From an uncultured Clostridia bacterium (GTDB lineage: Bacteria > Bacillota > Clostridia > Oscillospirales > Oscillospiraceae), in the NCBI GenBank assembly GCA_945877365.1, contig CAMCRV010000001.1, positions 62,001 through 126,000 on the forward strand: a stretch of DNA of 64,000 nucleotides. Reading direction: 5' to 3'. The notes under the pieces were generated by a model, which saw nothing but the letters and a program-made list of their open reading frames with translations, did no database searches and had not been told where the DNA came from. Position numbers and translations under genes: made by a program. Of this stretch, positions 28,744 to 37,588 are shown one piece after another (position 1 is the first letter of the stretch; the number at the start of each line of letters is the position of its first letter).

Positions 28744-30442
28744 ATCTGTAGAAAGTATTTCCGCCGATAAACTCCCGAACAAGACTTGTGGGCGGAATCT
28801 CGTCGTCGATATCTGCCTGCTGGACATAGTTGAGAATCTTTACGATTCCCCGGACATCACTGTAGCAGTCCTCCTCCGGTCCAACAGCCGTCAACAGGGG
28901 GAAGATATGCTTCTTCAGCACCGCCAGCTCATACAAAGTTGAGCTGTTGAAGATGACATCTGCATTTTCCTGATACGGGAAAATCCAGCGCTCCTCACCC
29001 CGCCGCACACTGTCCCACATGGAGAGCGTTCTTTGAACGGAAGCGCCCCGGGTCTCATAGTCCCGGACAATCCTCCGCAGCACCCGAAGGTAGCTGGTGG
29101 GAATCCGGTTGTGATTGTCCAGATTCAGCGGCAGTAGCGGACTGACATACATACGGAAAATCAGATGACTGTCCACATGTTCCGGAAGCATACAGGGATT
29201 CAGCCCATGCAAGCCCTCCACAATGATCACCGAGTCGGGATGCAGCGTCAGCTTGTGTCCGCGCCACTCCCGCTTTCCTGTCAGGAAGTTGAAGCTGGGC
29301 AGCTCCACTTCTTCTCCCTGCAGCAGTTTGGCAAGATCCTGACGAAACAACTCCGTATCCAGAGTATTGATATGCTCCAGATCCTTCTGTCCATCCGGCC
29401 CGGCAGGAATCTTGTCTCTGTCATAATAGTAATCATCCAGACTCATCAGAACCGGCTTTTTCCCGTACACCCGGAGTTGGGTTGCCAATCTGTTGGCAGA
29501 GGTGGTTTTTCCGGAGGAACTTGGCCCGGCCAGCATCACAGCCTTGGCGCCGCGCTGGCAGACCATATCCGCAATCTGAGAATACCGCTTCTCATGCAGG
29601 GCTTCGTTCACCCGAACCAGTTCCCGGATTCTTCCGGAAACTGTCAGATCGTTCAGGTCGGCAACCGTTGCGCATTCCATAAGACTGCACCAGCGTTCCC
29701 CTTCGTTGAAAACACTGAAAAACCGGGGCATGGAGGGCACCTGCGCGCATTTTTCCGGCTGATTGGGGTCGGGATAAACCAGAATAAAGCCCCCGTCCGC
29801 CGGAATGACATCCCAGACAGTGAGATAGTCGGTTCCGGGGAGCATTTCTCCATAATAATAGTCCGCAAAGTTCCCATAGGAATAGACATGAAACTGTTCC
29901 TCGCTCCGCCAGCGAAGAACCCTGGCTTTATCATTCTGTCCACACTTCACGAAGTAGTCAATCGCCTCCTGAAGCGGCATACTGCTGCGGGTCAGAGGGA
30001 TTGCCTGGGAAATCAGCTCCTGCATCCTTTCCTTCAGGGCGTCTGTGGAGAATGTATCTGCCCCTTCCACGGAGATGAAAACACTGGATCCCAGTGTACA
30101 GCTGGCTTTTGCCGTAGCTTCCGGCCAAAGCTGGCTTAGCGCCAGAAATACCACAAACTGCGCGGTTCTGGTGTATACCTCACGCCCCAGGGCATCCTTG
30201 TAGCGAAGAAGGGTAACCATTCCCCGGGAGGCTGCCACAGCACGACGGATGGGATGCCCTTCGCCTTCCAGATCCTTCTGTCGGACGGGGACATAGTTCA
30301 GCGTAAAAACCTCGCCGGCAAGTTTGGCCGCCAGAGGCCGCAGGCTCAGCTGTTTCTGATCCAGATCCAGTTCCCTGACAAGATCCAGAAGGGACTGCCC
30401 GGGCTGCGCAGAAATACCCTTACCTTCCATCGTCAAATACAT
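28742..30442 (-). CDS. Uridine kinase-like nucleoside kinase with N-terminal TGS-like region
   Basis: A 566-residue protein. The first 60 residues (QPGQSLLDLVRELDL...KLAGEVFTLNYVPVR) are TGS/ubiquitin-like, then comes a threonyl-tRNA-synthetase-editing-like middle (about 60-240), and a PRK/uridine kinase domain with P-loop AGPSSSGKTTSANRL and SLDDYYYDRDKIP. This combination is seen in the Clostridial Udk-like nucleoside kinase family. It likely phosphorylates uridine or another nucleoside. The hybrid layout is characteristic, not a sequencing error. Confidence 0.88.
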   Translation of the reverse strand: MYLTMEGKGISAQPGQSLLDLVRELDLDQKQLSLRPLAAKLAGEVFTLNYVPVRQKDLEGEGHPIRRAVAASRGMVTLLRYKDALGREVYTRTAQFVVFLALSQLWPEATAKASCTLGSSVFISVEGADTFSTDALKERMQELISQAIPLTRSSMPLQEAIDYFVKCGQNDKARVLRWRSEEQFHVYSYGNFADYYYGEMLPGTDYLTVWDVIPADGGFILVYPDPNQPEKCAQVPSMPRFFSVFNEGERWCSLMECATVADLNDLTVSGRIRELVRVNEALHEKRYSQIADMVCQRGAKAVMLAGPSSSGKTTSANRLATQLRVYGKKPVLMSLDDYYYDRDKIPAGPDGQKDLEHINTLDTELFRQDLAKLLQGEEVELPSFNFLTGKREWRGHKLTLHPDSVIIVEGLHGLNPCMLPEHVDSHLIFRMYVSPLLPLNLDNHNRIPTSYLRVLRRIVRDYETRGASVQRTLSMWDSVRRGEERWIFPYQENADVIFNSSTLYELAVLKKHIFPLLTAVGPEEDCYSDVRGIVKILNYVQQADIDDEIPPTSLVREFIGGNTFYR

Positions 30443-30480
30443 ATTGACACCCCCTGCTTTTCCTTTGATTATTTCGGTTT

Positions 30481-30509
30481 ATTATACCACAATGCAGCCC
30501 GATATGCAA
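30481..30509 (-). promoter_or_regulatory. Promoter for the nucleoside kinase
   Basis: On the minus strand TTGCAT (complement 30504-30509), 17-bp spacer ending TGTGG, TATAAT (complement 30481-30486). Confidence 0.72.
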
Positions 30510-30520
30510 TTCTCTTTTCC

Positions 30521-31492
30521 CTATCCTTCCCATTGGCTTAGAATTGTGCCGGAATAATAATGCTCCAGAATCTGCTGATAGTGATTTCCTTCCAATGCCA
30601 TTGCCTCGGCGCCGTACTGGCTCATGCCAACGCGATGGCCAAACCCCCTCGTTGTAATTACAATTTCTCCGTTCCGTACATCTATGGAAAAGGCCGTGGA
30701 GCGCAGTCCCAACCGAGACCGTAGATCTTTTCCCCGAAAGCTGACACCCCCGATCTGCATGGTGTCCACGCCGCCCCCGGCTGTATAGCTTGTCTTACCA
30801 ATCCATCCCGCGGGATCTCCGGTCAGCTGCAGCCCCAGCTTGTCCAGAAAAACCGTCCCGGAGAAACACTGTTCATCCCGGTAGTGTGCTGCGTCCTCCT
30901 CCCCGGGGCTTTCCACACTTCTCAGATAGGGCAGATCCGTCCCCCATACTGCTACGGCATCCTCCGTTCGTCCTCCGCTGCAGGAAAAATAGGTTGCTTC
31001 AATAGGCAGACCCTCATAGGTCAGAATCTGTCCCGCAGTCTGACGCGCGGCAGCCGTCATTTTTTCCACGGTTTCCTCGGCTCCTCCCTTCCGCAGGTAT
31101 TCCTCCGCAGTAAGAAACGCCTGACAGCAGCTGCTTTCCGTACATACAGACCCATTCCCGTGCTTCCCACCGGTGCTCATTGCCCGGCAGGCAACTGTTC
31201 GGGCAACTACTGCCTGCGCCTTCAGTGCCTCCATCTCAAAAGATCCCGGAACCTCTCCCAGAAGCACGGATGTCACATATGTTTCCATATCCATTTCCTC
31301 CGGATTCCCGTCTGGGGAAAGCAGCCTCATTGTCTGCGGTGCAGCTTCCTCCACGGTTTCTTCCGTAGGCTGCAGCAACATATCCGGATTTGGATTTGCG
31401 TCATTCCATTTTATCCCAACGCAGAGCATCAGACCCGGAATAACCATGCCCATAACCAGACTGTCCAAAATACCCCTCCACCAGGATTCCAT
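30521..31492 (-). CDS. spoIID: Stage II sporulation protein D (lytic transglycosylase)
   Basis: A 323-residue protein with an N-terminal membrane span (LVMGMVIPGLMLCVGI) and the SpoIID domain: METYVTSVLLGEVPGSFEMEALKAQAVVARTVA, EATYFSCSGGRTEDA, and RGFGHRVGMSQYGAEAMALEGNHYQQILEHYY. SpoIID cleaves glycan strands during engulfment with SpoIIP and SpoIIM. A candidate minus-strand promoter (TTGACA, 16 bp, TATGCT at 31517-31544) lies upstream, but SigE control is likely in this family and I cannot assign it. Confidence 0.9.
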   Translation of the reverse strand: MESWWRGILDSLVMGMVIPGLMLCVGIKWNDANPNPDMLLQPTEETVEEAAPQTMRLLSPDGNPEEMDMETYVTSVLLGEVPGSFEMEALKAQAVVARTVACRAMSTGGKHGNGSVCTESSCCQAFLTAEEYLRKGGAEETVEKMTAAARQTAGQILTYEGLPIEATYFSCSGGRTEDAVAVWGTDLPYLRSVESPGEEDAAHYRDEQCFSGTVFLDKLGLQLTGDPAGWIGKTSYTAGGGVDTMQIGGVSFRGKDLRSRLGLRSTAFSIDVRNGEIVITTRGFGHRVGMSQYGAEAMALEGNHYQQILEHYYSGTILSQWEG

Positions 31493-31553
31493 TTTATCCC
31501 CTCCCGGTGTTATGGTAGCATAGGCACAGCAAGGATGCTGTCAAAAAAGCAGA

Positions 31554-31582
31554 TTGCAATTCCCGGCGATTTTTGTTATGAT
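31554..31582 (+). promoter_or_regulatory. Promoter for the E2-like gene
   Basis: TTGCAA (31554-31559), 17-bp spacer ending TGT, TATGAT (31577-31582). Confidence 0.72.
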
Positions 31583-31610
31583 GAGCAAAACCTTTTACGG
31601 AGGTATTACA

Positions 31611-32495
31611 ATGGAAAAGCAGAAAAGAAAACCGGGTGACCGCCGGGATGCCGTATGGCTGAAGGATCTGCCCCCTATGAACCGCATTATGCCCTGCATT
31701 ATGCCCAACCGCTGCGACAATGAGGCTTACATCACCGTAGATGTGGATCTTCGTCCCCTGGATGCATATCTTGCCGGGAAGAACGAGGGCAGAACCTCGG
31801 ATAAATATACCTACTTTCATGTGATCAGTGCGGCAATTGGCCGTGCTTTCGTTCTGCGCCCCAGAATGAACCGATTCATCTGCAACAACCGGGTTTATCA
31901 GCGGAACGGTATCTCCCTGGCTTTTGTGGTGAAAAAGCAGTTCAGTGATAAGGCTCAGGAGGGACTGGCCTTTATCACCTACGATGCTGAGGATACTATG
32001 GATTCCTACCATGAGAAGATCATGTCCTGCATTCATCAGACACGATCCGAAAAGGAGCTGGATACCTCCTCCGGTGCTATGGATGTGATTTCCAGGCTGC
32101 CCCAATGGGTCATCAATCTGATCTGCAAGACCACTCTGCTGCTGGATCGGCATGGCTTGGCTCCTCAAGCCCTGATCGGAACCGATCCGAACCACGCTTC
32201 CATTTTCCTGAGCAACCTGGGCTCCATCGGTCTGGAGGGCGGATATCACCATCTGGTTAACTGGGGCACCAATTCCTGCTTTGTAGTTCTGGGTAAAAAA
32301 TACAGGAAGATGGATTATCTCCCGGATGGCAGCTCCGATCTGCATGAGGTGATTCCTCTGGGTATCACCCTGGATGAACGCATCGCAGACGGCTATTACT
32401 ATTCCGGTACTGTTGCTCTGGTAAAGAAGCTGCTCTCCCAGCCTGAGCTGCTGGATCAACCCGCGGACACACCGGTTGAATACTCCATACGGTAA
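31611..32495 (+). CDS. Orphan E2/CAT-fold acyltransferase-like protein with altered active-site motif
   Basis: A 294-residue protein resembling the catalytic domain of 2-oxoacid dehydrogenase E2 acyltransferases (FHVISAAIGRAFVLRPRMNRFI; ASIFLSNLGSIG; TNSCFVVLGKK). It has no lipoyl or E1/E3-binding domain and no E1 or E3 gene nearby. The E2 active-site motif DHRxxDG appears as D255-E-R-I-A-D-G261, so the catalytic His is Glu256. It may use another chemistry, bind acyl-CoA without transfer, or be a CAT-fold regulator. Start 31611 has GGAGGTATTACA. It is single-gene, with its own promoter and terminator. Confidence 0.75.
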   Translation: MEKQKRKPGDRRDAVWLKDLPPMNRIMPCIMPNRCDNEAYITVDVDLRPLDAYLAGKNEGRTSDKYTYFHVISAAIGRAFVLRPRMNRFICNNRVYQRNGISLAFVVKKQFSDKAQEGLAFITYDAEDTMDSYHEKIMSCIHQTRSEKELDTSSGAMDVISRLPQWVINLICKTTLLLDRHGLAPQALIGTDPNHASIFLSNLGSIGLEGGYHHLVNWGTNSCFVVLGKKYRKMDYLPDGSSDLHEVIPLGITLDERIADGYYYSGTVALVKKLLSQPELLDQPADTPVEYSIR

Positions 32496-32497
32496 GC

Positions 32498-32524
32498 AAA
32501 AAGGAGGCATATGCCTCCTTTTTC
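32498..32524 (+). terminator. Terminator of the E2-like gene
   Basis: Palindromic AAAAAGGAGGCATATGCCTCCTTTTTC. The T-tract runs into the -35 box of the next promoter. Confidence 0.9.
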
Positions 32525-32554
32525 TTGACAATTTCCCACACTGTGTCCTATAAT
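32525..32554 (+). promoter_or_regulatory. Promoter for the MBOAT-SGNH operon
   Basis: TTGACA (32525-32530), 18-bp spacer, TATAAT (32549-32554). Confidence 0.78.
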
Positions 32555-32589
32555 AAACGGGTATTTTTTGGTACAGGATAGATGTTTTT

Positions 32590-34020
32590 ATGGTTTTTAA
32601 TTCCCTTTCCTTTCTTTTCTTCTTTATAGCTGTATTTGCTCTCTACTGGTCTGTTCCAAAGAAATTCCAGTGGTGTGTTCTTTTGGCGTCCGGCTATCTC
32701 TTCTACGGCATCTGCAGCGCTGAATATCTGCTTCTGATTCTCCTGATCACCGCAGTTTCTTACCTTTCCGCGCTGTATCTGGAAAAAAACCGGAACAATG
32801 CAAAGGCCTCCCGGCGGTGCCTTGCTTTTACCTGTCTGTTTATTCTGGCCTTCCTTTTCTTCTTCAAATACTTCAATTTCCTGTCGGAAAGTGTCTGCCG
32901 GATCCTTCAGGTATTCTCTGTTGAAGCAGATCCTTTTCTGATACGGGTTCTGCTGCCTGTGGGTCTCTCCTTCTACACCTTTACCGTGATAGGCTATGTT
33001 GTGGATGTCTTCAAGGGAAAAACCCCTGCGGAACACCATTTCGGAAAATATGCCGCCTTTATCTCCTTCTTCCCCACTCTGCTCTCCGGTCCCATCGAAC
33101 GGGCGGATAATCTGCTGGCTCAGATTCGACAGGAGCATAGCTTTCACTATGGTCAGGCCGTACTGGGCAGCCGGGAAATTTTGTTCGGCCTGTTCAAAAA
33201 AATGGTGATAGCCGATACGCTGGCTATCTATGTGAATATGGTATTTGGCAGCGTCCGCAGCTACAGCGGCTTCACCCTGATGCTTGCCATCCTGTTTTAC
33301 ACCATTCAGATATACTGTGATTTCTCCGGCTACAGCGATATTGCCATAGGCGTCTCCCGTCTTCTGGGTATCCAGCTGAGGCCGAACTTCCGCCAGCCTT
33401 ATTTTGCAGCCTCCATCAAGGATTTCTGGGGTCGCTGGCACATCTCTTTGTCTACCTGGTTCCGGGACTATGTTTATATTCCGCTGGGGGGCAACCGGGT
33501 CAGCCCGCTGCGTCATAAGCTCAACCTGATGACTACCTTTCTGGTCAGCGGACTGTGGCATGGGGCAAGCTGGAACTTTATCCTATGGGGCGGAATCCAC
33601 GGCGGCGCACAGGTCTTGGAATCTCTCCTGCCGAAAGCCAAAACCAAAGCGGCATCCTTTTTCCGGTGGATTCTCACCATGCTGGTTGTCAGCTTTGCCT
33701 GGGTCTTTTTCCGGGCCAATACACTTTCGGATGCTTTCTATGTTTTTTCTCATCTGCTGACCGGGATTGGGGATCCCACTGGCTACATTGTGCAGGGCTA
33801 TCGCATTCTGGGGCTTTCCAATGTGGATTTGCTGGTTATCTGCGGAAACTGTATGATTCTGTTTTTGCTGGATTTCTGCTGTTTCCGCTGGAACGGAATG
33901 GAGCAGATTTCAAATCTACCGGTTTTCCTTCGCTGGGGAATCTATCTTCTGCTTTTGCTGCTGATTATTTTCTTCACACCACTTATCAGCAGTTCCCAGT
34001 TTTTGTATTTTCAGTTCTGA
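32590..34020 (+). CDS. MBOAT-family O-acyltransferase (AlgI/DltB/PatA-like)
   Basis: A 476-residue polytopic protein of about eleven spans. The MBOAT signatures are present: GRWHISLSTWFRDYVYIPLGG (His284) and the catalytic SGLWHGASWNFILWGG (His324). FSGYSDIAIGVSRLLGIQLRPNF is also typical. Such proteins pass acetyl or other acyl groups across the membrane to an exported polymer. The next gene encodes an SGNH-like partner 12 bp downstream, as in alginate, peptidoglycan (PatA/PatB) and teichoic acid (DltB/DltD) modification. Ribosome binding site is weak. Target polymer unknown. Confidence 0.92.
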   Translation: MVFNSLSFLFFFIAVFALYWSVPKKFQWCVLLASGYLFYGICSAEYLLLILLITAVSYLSALYLEKNRNNAKASRRCLAFTCLFILAFLFFFKYFNFLSESVCRILQVFSVEADPFLIRVLLPVGLSFYTFTVIGYVVDVFKGKTPAEHHFGKYAAFISFFPTLLSGPIERADNLLAQIRQEHSFHYGQAVLGSREILFGLFKKMVIADTLAIYVNMVFGSVRSYSGFTLMLAILFYTIQIYCDFSGYSDIAIGVSRLLGIQLRPNFRQPYFAASIKDFWGRWHISLSTWFRDYVYIPLGGNRVSPLRHKLNLMTTFLVSGLWHGASWNFILWGGIHGGAQVLESLLPKAKTKAASFFRWILTMLVVSFAWVFFRANTLSDAFYVFSHLLTGIGDPTGYIVQGYRILGLSNVDLLVICGNCMILFLLDFCCFRWNGMEQISNLPVFLRWGIYLLLLLLIIFFTPLISSSQFLYFQF

Positions 34021-34032
34021 GGTGGACCCTCT

Positions 34033-34971
34033 ATGAAGCTCTATTTCAAAAAACTATTTCTTCTCCTTCTGCTCACCGCGATGCTCCTGTGTATGGCAGC
34101 AGTCTTTGATTTCACTGTTGTGGGCAATCAATATTCTCATTTTTATACGGCCTCGTTAATGGATAAGGTGGATCGTCTTTGCTCCATCACAGAGCCGAAG
34201 ATCATTCTTGTTGGCAACTCCAATGTCAGCTTTGGCATGGACTCCGCCCTGCTGGAGGATGCCATGGGAATGCCAGTGGTGAACCTCGGCCTGCAGGGCG
34301 GTTTAGGCAACGCATTTCACGAGGAAATCGCCAAATTGAATATCCAGCCCGGCGACATTGTGGTTGTTTCTCACATCGACTACGCCGATGACGACAAGCT
34401 GAATGACCCGGAGCTTGCCTGGATCACAGTGGAAAAAAATCCCCGGCTGCTTCAGATCCTTCGCCCGAAGGACTGGCTCCCCATGCTACGGGCATATCCC
34501 AACTACGCATTCAACTGTTTCGTTCGCTGGCAGCGCGGCTGGAACACCATCCCCGCCGGTACCCTCTACATTCGTGAGGGTGTCAACACCTACGGTGATT
34601 TCGTCATGCGCACCGGGCAGGAGACCTCCACCTACCAGTTTCGTGCCGGAGAACTCACCGTCCCCCAGGTGGGTGATGCCTGTATGACACGCATGAATAA
34701 GCTGAACAAATACATCTGTGATAAAGGCGCACGGATGGTTGTTTCCTACTCCCCCATCGCAGACGGAGAATTTACACCAGACCGGGAAGCCTATCACGCC
34801 TTTGCCGCAGAACTGGAGTCCCGGCTGGATTGTCCGGTTATTTCAGACATTGACGACTACTTTTTCCCGTACAACTGTTTCTTTGATACAAAATACCACC
34901 TCAACGAGGTGGGTGCCCGTCTGAGAACCGAGCAGCTGATCCGGGATCTGCAAAATTGGCTCAATCCATAA
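34033..34971 (+). CDS. SGNH-like acyltransferase/esterase partner of the MBOAT protein
   Basis: A 312-residue protein with an N-terminal signal anchor (LFLLLLLTAMLLCMAAVF). ILVGNSNVSFGMDS is an SGNH-type block I with candidate nucleophile Ser63. D285-T-K-Y-H289 near the C-terminus is a candidate catalytic Asp-His pair, with DxxxH spacing, one residue longer than usual. It probably receives the acyl group from the MBOAT protein at the outer face and puts it on a glycan. GAGGTGGACCCT lies before the ATG. The operon ends at the terminator that follows. Confidence 0.72.
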   Translation: MKLYFKKLFLLLLLTAMLLCMAAVFDFTVVGNQYSHFYTASLMDKVDRLCSITEPKIILVGNSNVSFGMDSALLEDAMGMPVVNLGLQGGLGNAFHEEIAKLNIQPGDIVVVSHIDYADDDKLNDPELAWITVEKNPRLLQILRPKDWLPMLRAYPNYAFNCFVRWQRGWNTIPAGTLYIREGVNTYGDFVMRTGQETSTYQFRAGELTVPQVGDACMTRMNKLNKYICDKGARMVVSYSPIADGEFTPDREAYHAFAAELESRLDCPVISDIDDYFFPYNCFFDTKYHLNEVGARLRTEQLIRDLQNWLNP

Positions 34972-34978
34972 AAAGAGG

Positions 34979-35012
34979 ACTCCCCTGATGCAAGGTGCAT
35001 CAGGGGAGTTTC
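34979..35012 (+). terminator. Terminator of the MBOAT-SGNH operon
   Basis: ACTCCCCTGATGC/GCATCAGGGGAGT (34979-34991 with 34997-35009), then TTTCTTC. Confidence 0.88.
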
Positions 35013-35025
35013 TTCTGTCAAATAC

Positions 35026-36615
35026 TCAAATTCTCTGCGTAATGCTTCTGGCGACATGGACACCGCTGGCAGAGGCATGGGACAGAGAATGGGTAATTCC
35101 GCTGCCGTCACCAATGATGAACAGTCCCTTATGCCGGGATTCCAGATGCTCATCCACTTCCACTTCCATGTTGTAGAATTTCACCTCAACGCCATACAGA
35201 AGGGTATCGTCATTTGCCGTGCCGGGGGCAACCTTGTCCAGAGCGTAGATCATCTCAATGATGCCATCCAGAATTCGTTTGGGCAGAACCAGACTCAAAT
35301 CACCGGGAGTGGCATTCAGCGTCGGCGTAATAAAGGCCTCCTCAATTCTGTTGGGGGTGGAGCGCCGACCCCGGATCAGATCCCCAAATCTCTGGACAAT
35401 CACACCGCCGCCCAGCATATTGCTCAGCCGGGCAATGGACTCGCCGTAGCCATTGGAATCCTTAAAGGGCTCGGAGAAGTGTTTGGCCACCAGCAGGGCA
35501 AAATTGGTATTTTCCGTCTGTCTGGCCGGGTCTTCATAGCTGTGTCCATTTACGGTGATGATGCCATTGGTATTCTCGTTGACCACAGCTCCCTTGGGGT
35601 TCATGCAGAAGGTTCGCACCCGGTCGCCATACTGCTTGGTGCGGTAGACGATTTTGCTTTCGTAAAGCTCGTCCGTCAGGTGAGAGAAAACCTCGGCGGG
35701 CAGCTCCACCCGGACGCCGATATCCACCCGGTTGGATTTTGTGGGGATGCTCAGGTCACGGCAGACGGATTCCATCCATTTGCTGCCGCTGCGGCCAACG
35801 GAAATGATGCAGTCCTTGCAGAAATAGGACACATCCTGACACAGAATTTCATAGCCGTCCTCCGCGACGGCAACGGACAACACTGCCGTGTCAAAGAAAA
35901 ACGCCACTTTATCCTTGAGATAATCATAGAGGTTTGCCAGAACCACATAGTTGATATCCGTACCCAGATGCCGGACAGAAGCATCCAGCAGATGCAGGTC
36001 ATTCTGAATGCAGAGGGTTTTGAATCTGCTGCCGGCAGTGGAGTAGAGCTTTGTCCCTTCGCCGCCATAGCGAAGATTAATCTCGTCCACATAACGCATC
36101 AAATCCAGAGCCTGTTTTTTTCCGATATATTCAAACAGTGTTCCGCCAAAATCATTGGTGATGTTGTATTTTCCGTCGGAAAAAGCGCCTGCGCCGCCAA
36201 ATCCGCTCATAATGCTGCAGCTTTTGCAGCCGATACAGGTTTTTACCTTCTCCCCGTCGATGGGGCAGCGCCGCTTGTTCAGAGGATGGCCCGCCTCAAA
36301 AACAGCCACCTTCAGCTCCGGCCGGCGCTGCATCAGCTCATAGGCCGCAAAGATTCCACCGGGGCCTGCACCGATAATAATGACATCATACTTCATTGTT
36401 TTTCTTCCCTTTCCTGCACCGCCCTGCTCTGACAGCAGCTCCGTTACGGAAACATTCAAAACCCGGGCGATATTCAACAGCATTTGGACATCCGGAACAG
36501 AAAGCCCCTTCTCCCATTTGGAAACCGTCTGCCTGACAACACACAGCTTTACGGCAAGCTCTTCCTGGGAAAGGCCGCTGCCCTTGCGCAATCTGACGAG
36601 GTTTTTTCTGAACAT
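35026..36615 (-). CDS. XRE-type HTH domain fused to a FAD-dependent dehydrogenase
   Basis: A single 529-residue frame. Residues 1-65 are an XRE helix-turn-helix (NLVRLRKGSGLSQEELAVKL, VVRQTVSKWEKGLSVPD). From residue 74 (MKYDVIIIGAGPGGIFAAYEL) it is a flavoprotein with GxGxxG at 82-87, a cysteine cluster KTCIGCKSCS near residue 125, and GLFIIGDGSGITHSLSHASASGV at the end. The C-terminal part alone matches stand-alone FAD-dependent dehydrogenases. An internal ATG at 36396 is preceded by AAGGGAAG, so a second start could yield the enzyme without the HTH. This could be a redox-sensing autoregulator or moonlighting enzyme. Confidence 0.82.
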   Translation of the reverse strand: MFRKNLVRLRKGSGLSQEELAVKLCVVRQTVSKWEKGLSVPDVQMLLNIARVLNVSVTELLSEQGGAGKGRKTMKYDVIIIGAGPGGIFAAYELMQRRPELKVAVFEAGHPLNKRRCPIDGEKVKTCIGCKSCSIMSGFGGAGAFSDGKYNITNDFGGTLFEYIGKKQALDLMRYVDEINLRYGGEGTKLYSTAGSRFKTLCIQNDLHLLDASVRHLGTDINYVVLANLYDYLKDKVAFFFDTAVLSVAVAEDGYEILCQDVSYFCKDCIISVGRSGSKWMESVCRDLSIPTKSNRVDIGVRVELPAEVFSHLTDELYESKIVYRTKQYGDRVRTFCMNPKGAVVNENTNGIITVNGHSYEDPARQTENTNFALLVAKHFSEPFKDSNGYGESIARLSNMLGGGVIVQRFGDLIRGRRSTPNRIEEAFITPTLNATPGDLSLVLPKRILDGIIEMIYALDKVAPGTANDDTLLYGVEVKFYNMEVEVDEHLESRHKGLFIIGDGSGITHSLSHASASGVHVARSITQRI

Positions 36616-36680
36616 CTGGCTCCTCCTTTTGTCCGTGTGCCATTATAAAACAAATTCTTCCACGGCGCAAGCAACCGGAA

Positions 36681-37499
36681 TTAACATTTGCCTTCCTGCC
36701 GCAGGGCATCCAGAATCTCTCCGGCATCCTGCAAGACCAGATCCGGCTTATCGTCGGAACGCTCTAAAATCTCCGGAGTCGTCTCGCCGCTCATCACCAG
36801 AATTCCTGTAATTCCGGCATTCAGGCCGCACTTCACATCGGTGTAAATCCGATCTCCCACCACTGCCGTCTCCTCCGGGGCGATGTCCAACTGCTCCATT
36901 GCCAGCCGCGGCATCAGCGCAGAGGGCTTGCCGATGACAACCGGGCGTTTTCCGGTGGCGTTGAAGATCATATCGCAGACACTTCCGCAGTCCGGCACAA
37001 AGCCAAACTCTGTGGGGCATACATAGTCCGGATTGGTGGCGATGTAGGGAATGTCTTCCCGGGTGGTCAGAAGATAGCTGACATCCCACAGCTTCCGGAA
37101 GGTAAGTTCCGTATCAAAGCCCATGACAATGCACTGGGCATCCTCCACAGACTCCGTAACGCAGAATCCGGCCTGCTCCAGCTCCCTCCTTAGGGAAACC
37201 GTGCCGCACACATAGAGGGTTTTCCCGGGATGCTTCTGTTTCAGATAATAGGAAGTGGCCTGAGAAGAGGTCATGAAGTCCTCTCTTTTGGCCTCAATTC
37301 CAAGTTTTCCCAGCTTCAGAATATAATCCTCCACACTTTTGGAGGAATTATTGGTCAGAAACAGATAGTTTCTGCCGCTTCTGCGGAGGCAGTCCAGCAG
37401 CTCCTGGGTAAAATCGAAAAGCCGGTCTCCCAGATACAATGTGCCGTCCATATCAAACAGAAACAGCTTTTTGCTTCTGAGCAGAGTTTTTTTATCCAT
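36681..37499 (-). CDS. HAD-IIA family phosphatase (NagD/PNPase-like)
   Basis: A 272-residue hydrolase with motif I FLFDMDGTLYLGD (both Asp present), YLFLTNNSSKS as motif II with cap domain, and VIGKPSA...AVVGDRIYTDVKCGLNAG as motifs III and IV. NagD-type enzymes dephosphorylate sugar phosphates, nucleotides or pyridoxal phosphate. It has its own promoter. Confidence 0.9.
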   Translation of the reverse strand: MDKKTLLRSKKLFLFDMDGTLYLGDRLFDFTQELLDCLRRSGRNYLFLTNNSSKSVEDYILKLGKLGIEAKREDFMTSSQATSYYLKQKHPGKTLYVCGTVSLRRELEQAGFCVTESVEDAQCIVMGFDTELTFRKLWDVSYLLTTREDIPYIATNPDYVCPTEFGFVPDCGSVCDMIFNATGKRPVVIGKPSALMPRLAMEQLDIAPEETAVVGDRIYTDVKCGLNAGITGILVMSGETTPEILERSDDKPDLVLQDAGEILDALRQEGKC

Positions 37500-37518
37500 C
37501 CAGAATCACCCTTGTTTT

Positions 37519-37548
37519 ATTATAGCATGGATACGGCATTGCGGTCAA
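37519..37548 (-). promoter_or_regulatory. Promoter for the HAD phosphatase
   Basis: On the minus strand TTGACC (complement 37543-37548), 18-bp spacer ending TGC, TATAAT (complement 37519-37524). Confidence 0.75.
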
Positions 37549-37555
37549 CAGCAAG

Positions 37556-37579
37556 AAGCAGGCCGAGACCGGCCTGCTT
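37556..37579 (-). terminator. Hairpin after pepD
   Basis: AAGCAGGCCG/CGGCCTGCTT with a 4-base loop. The T-tract is weak (CTTGCTGTTG), so termination may be incomplete. Confidence 0.6.
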
Positions 37580-37588
37580 CCAGAAGAA

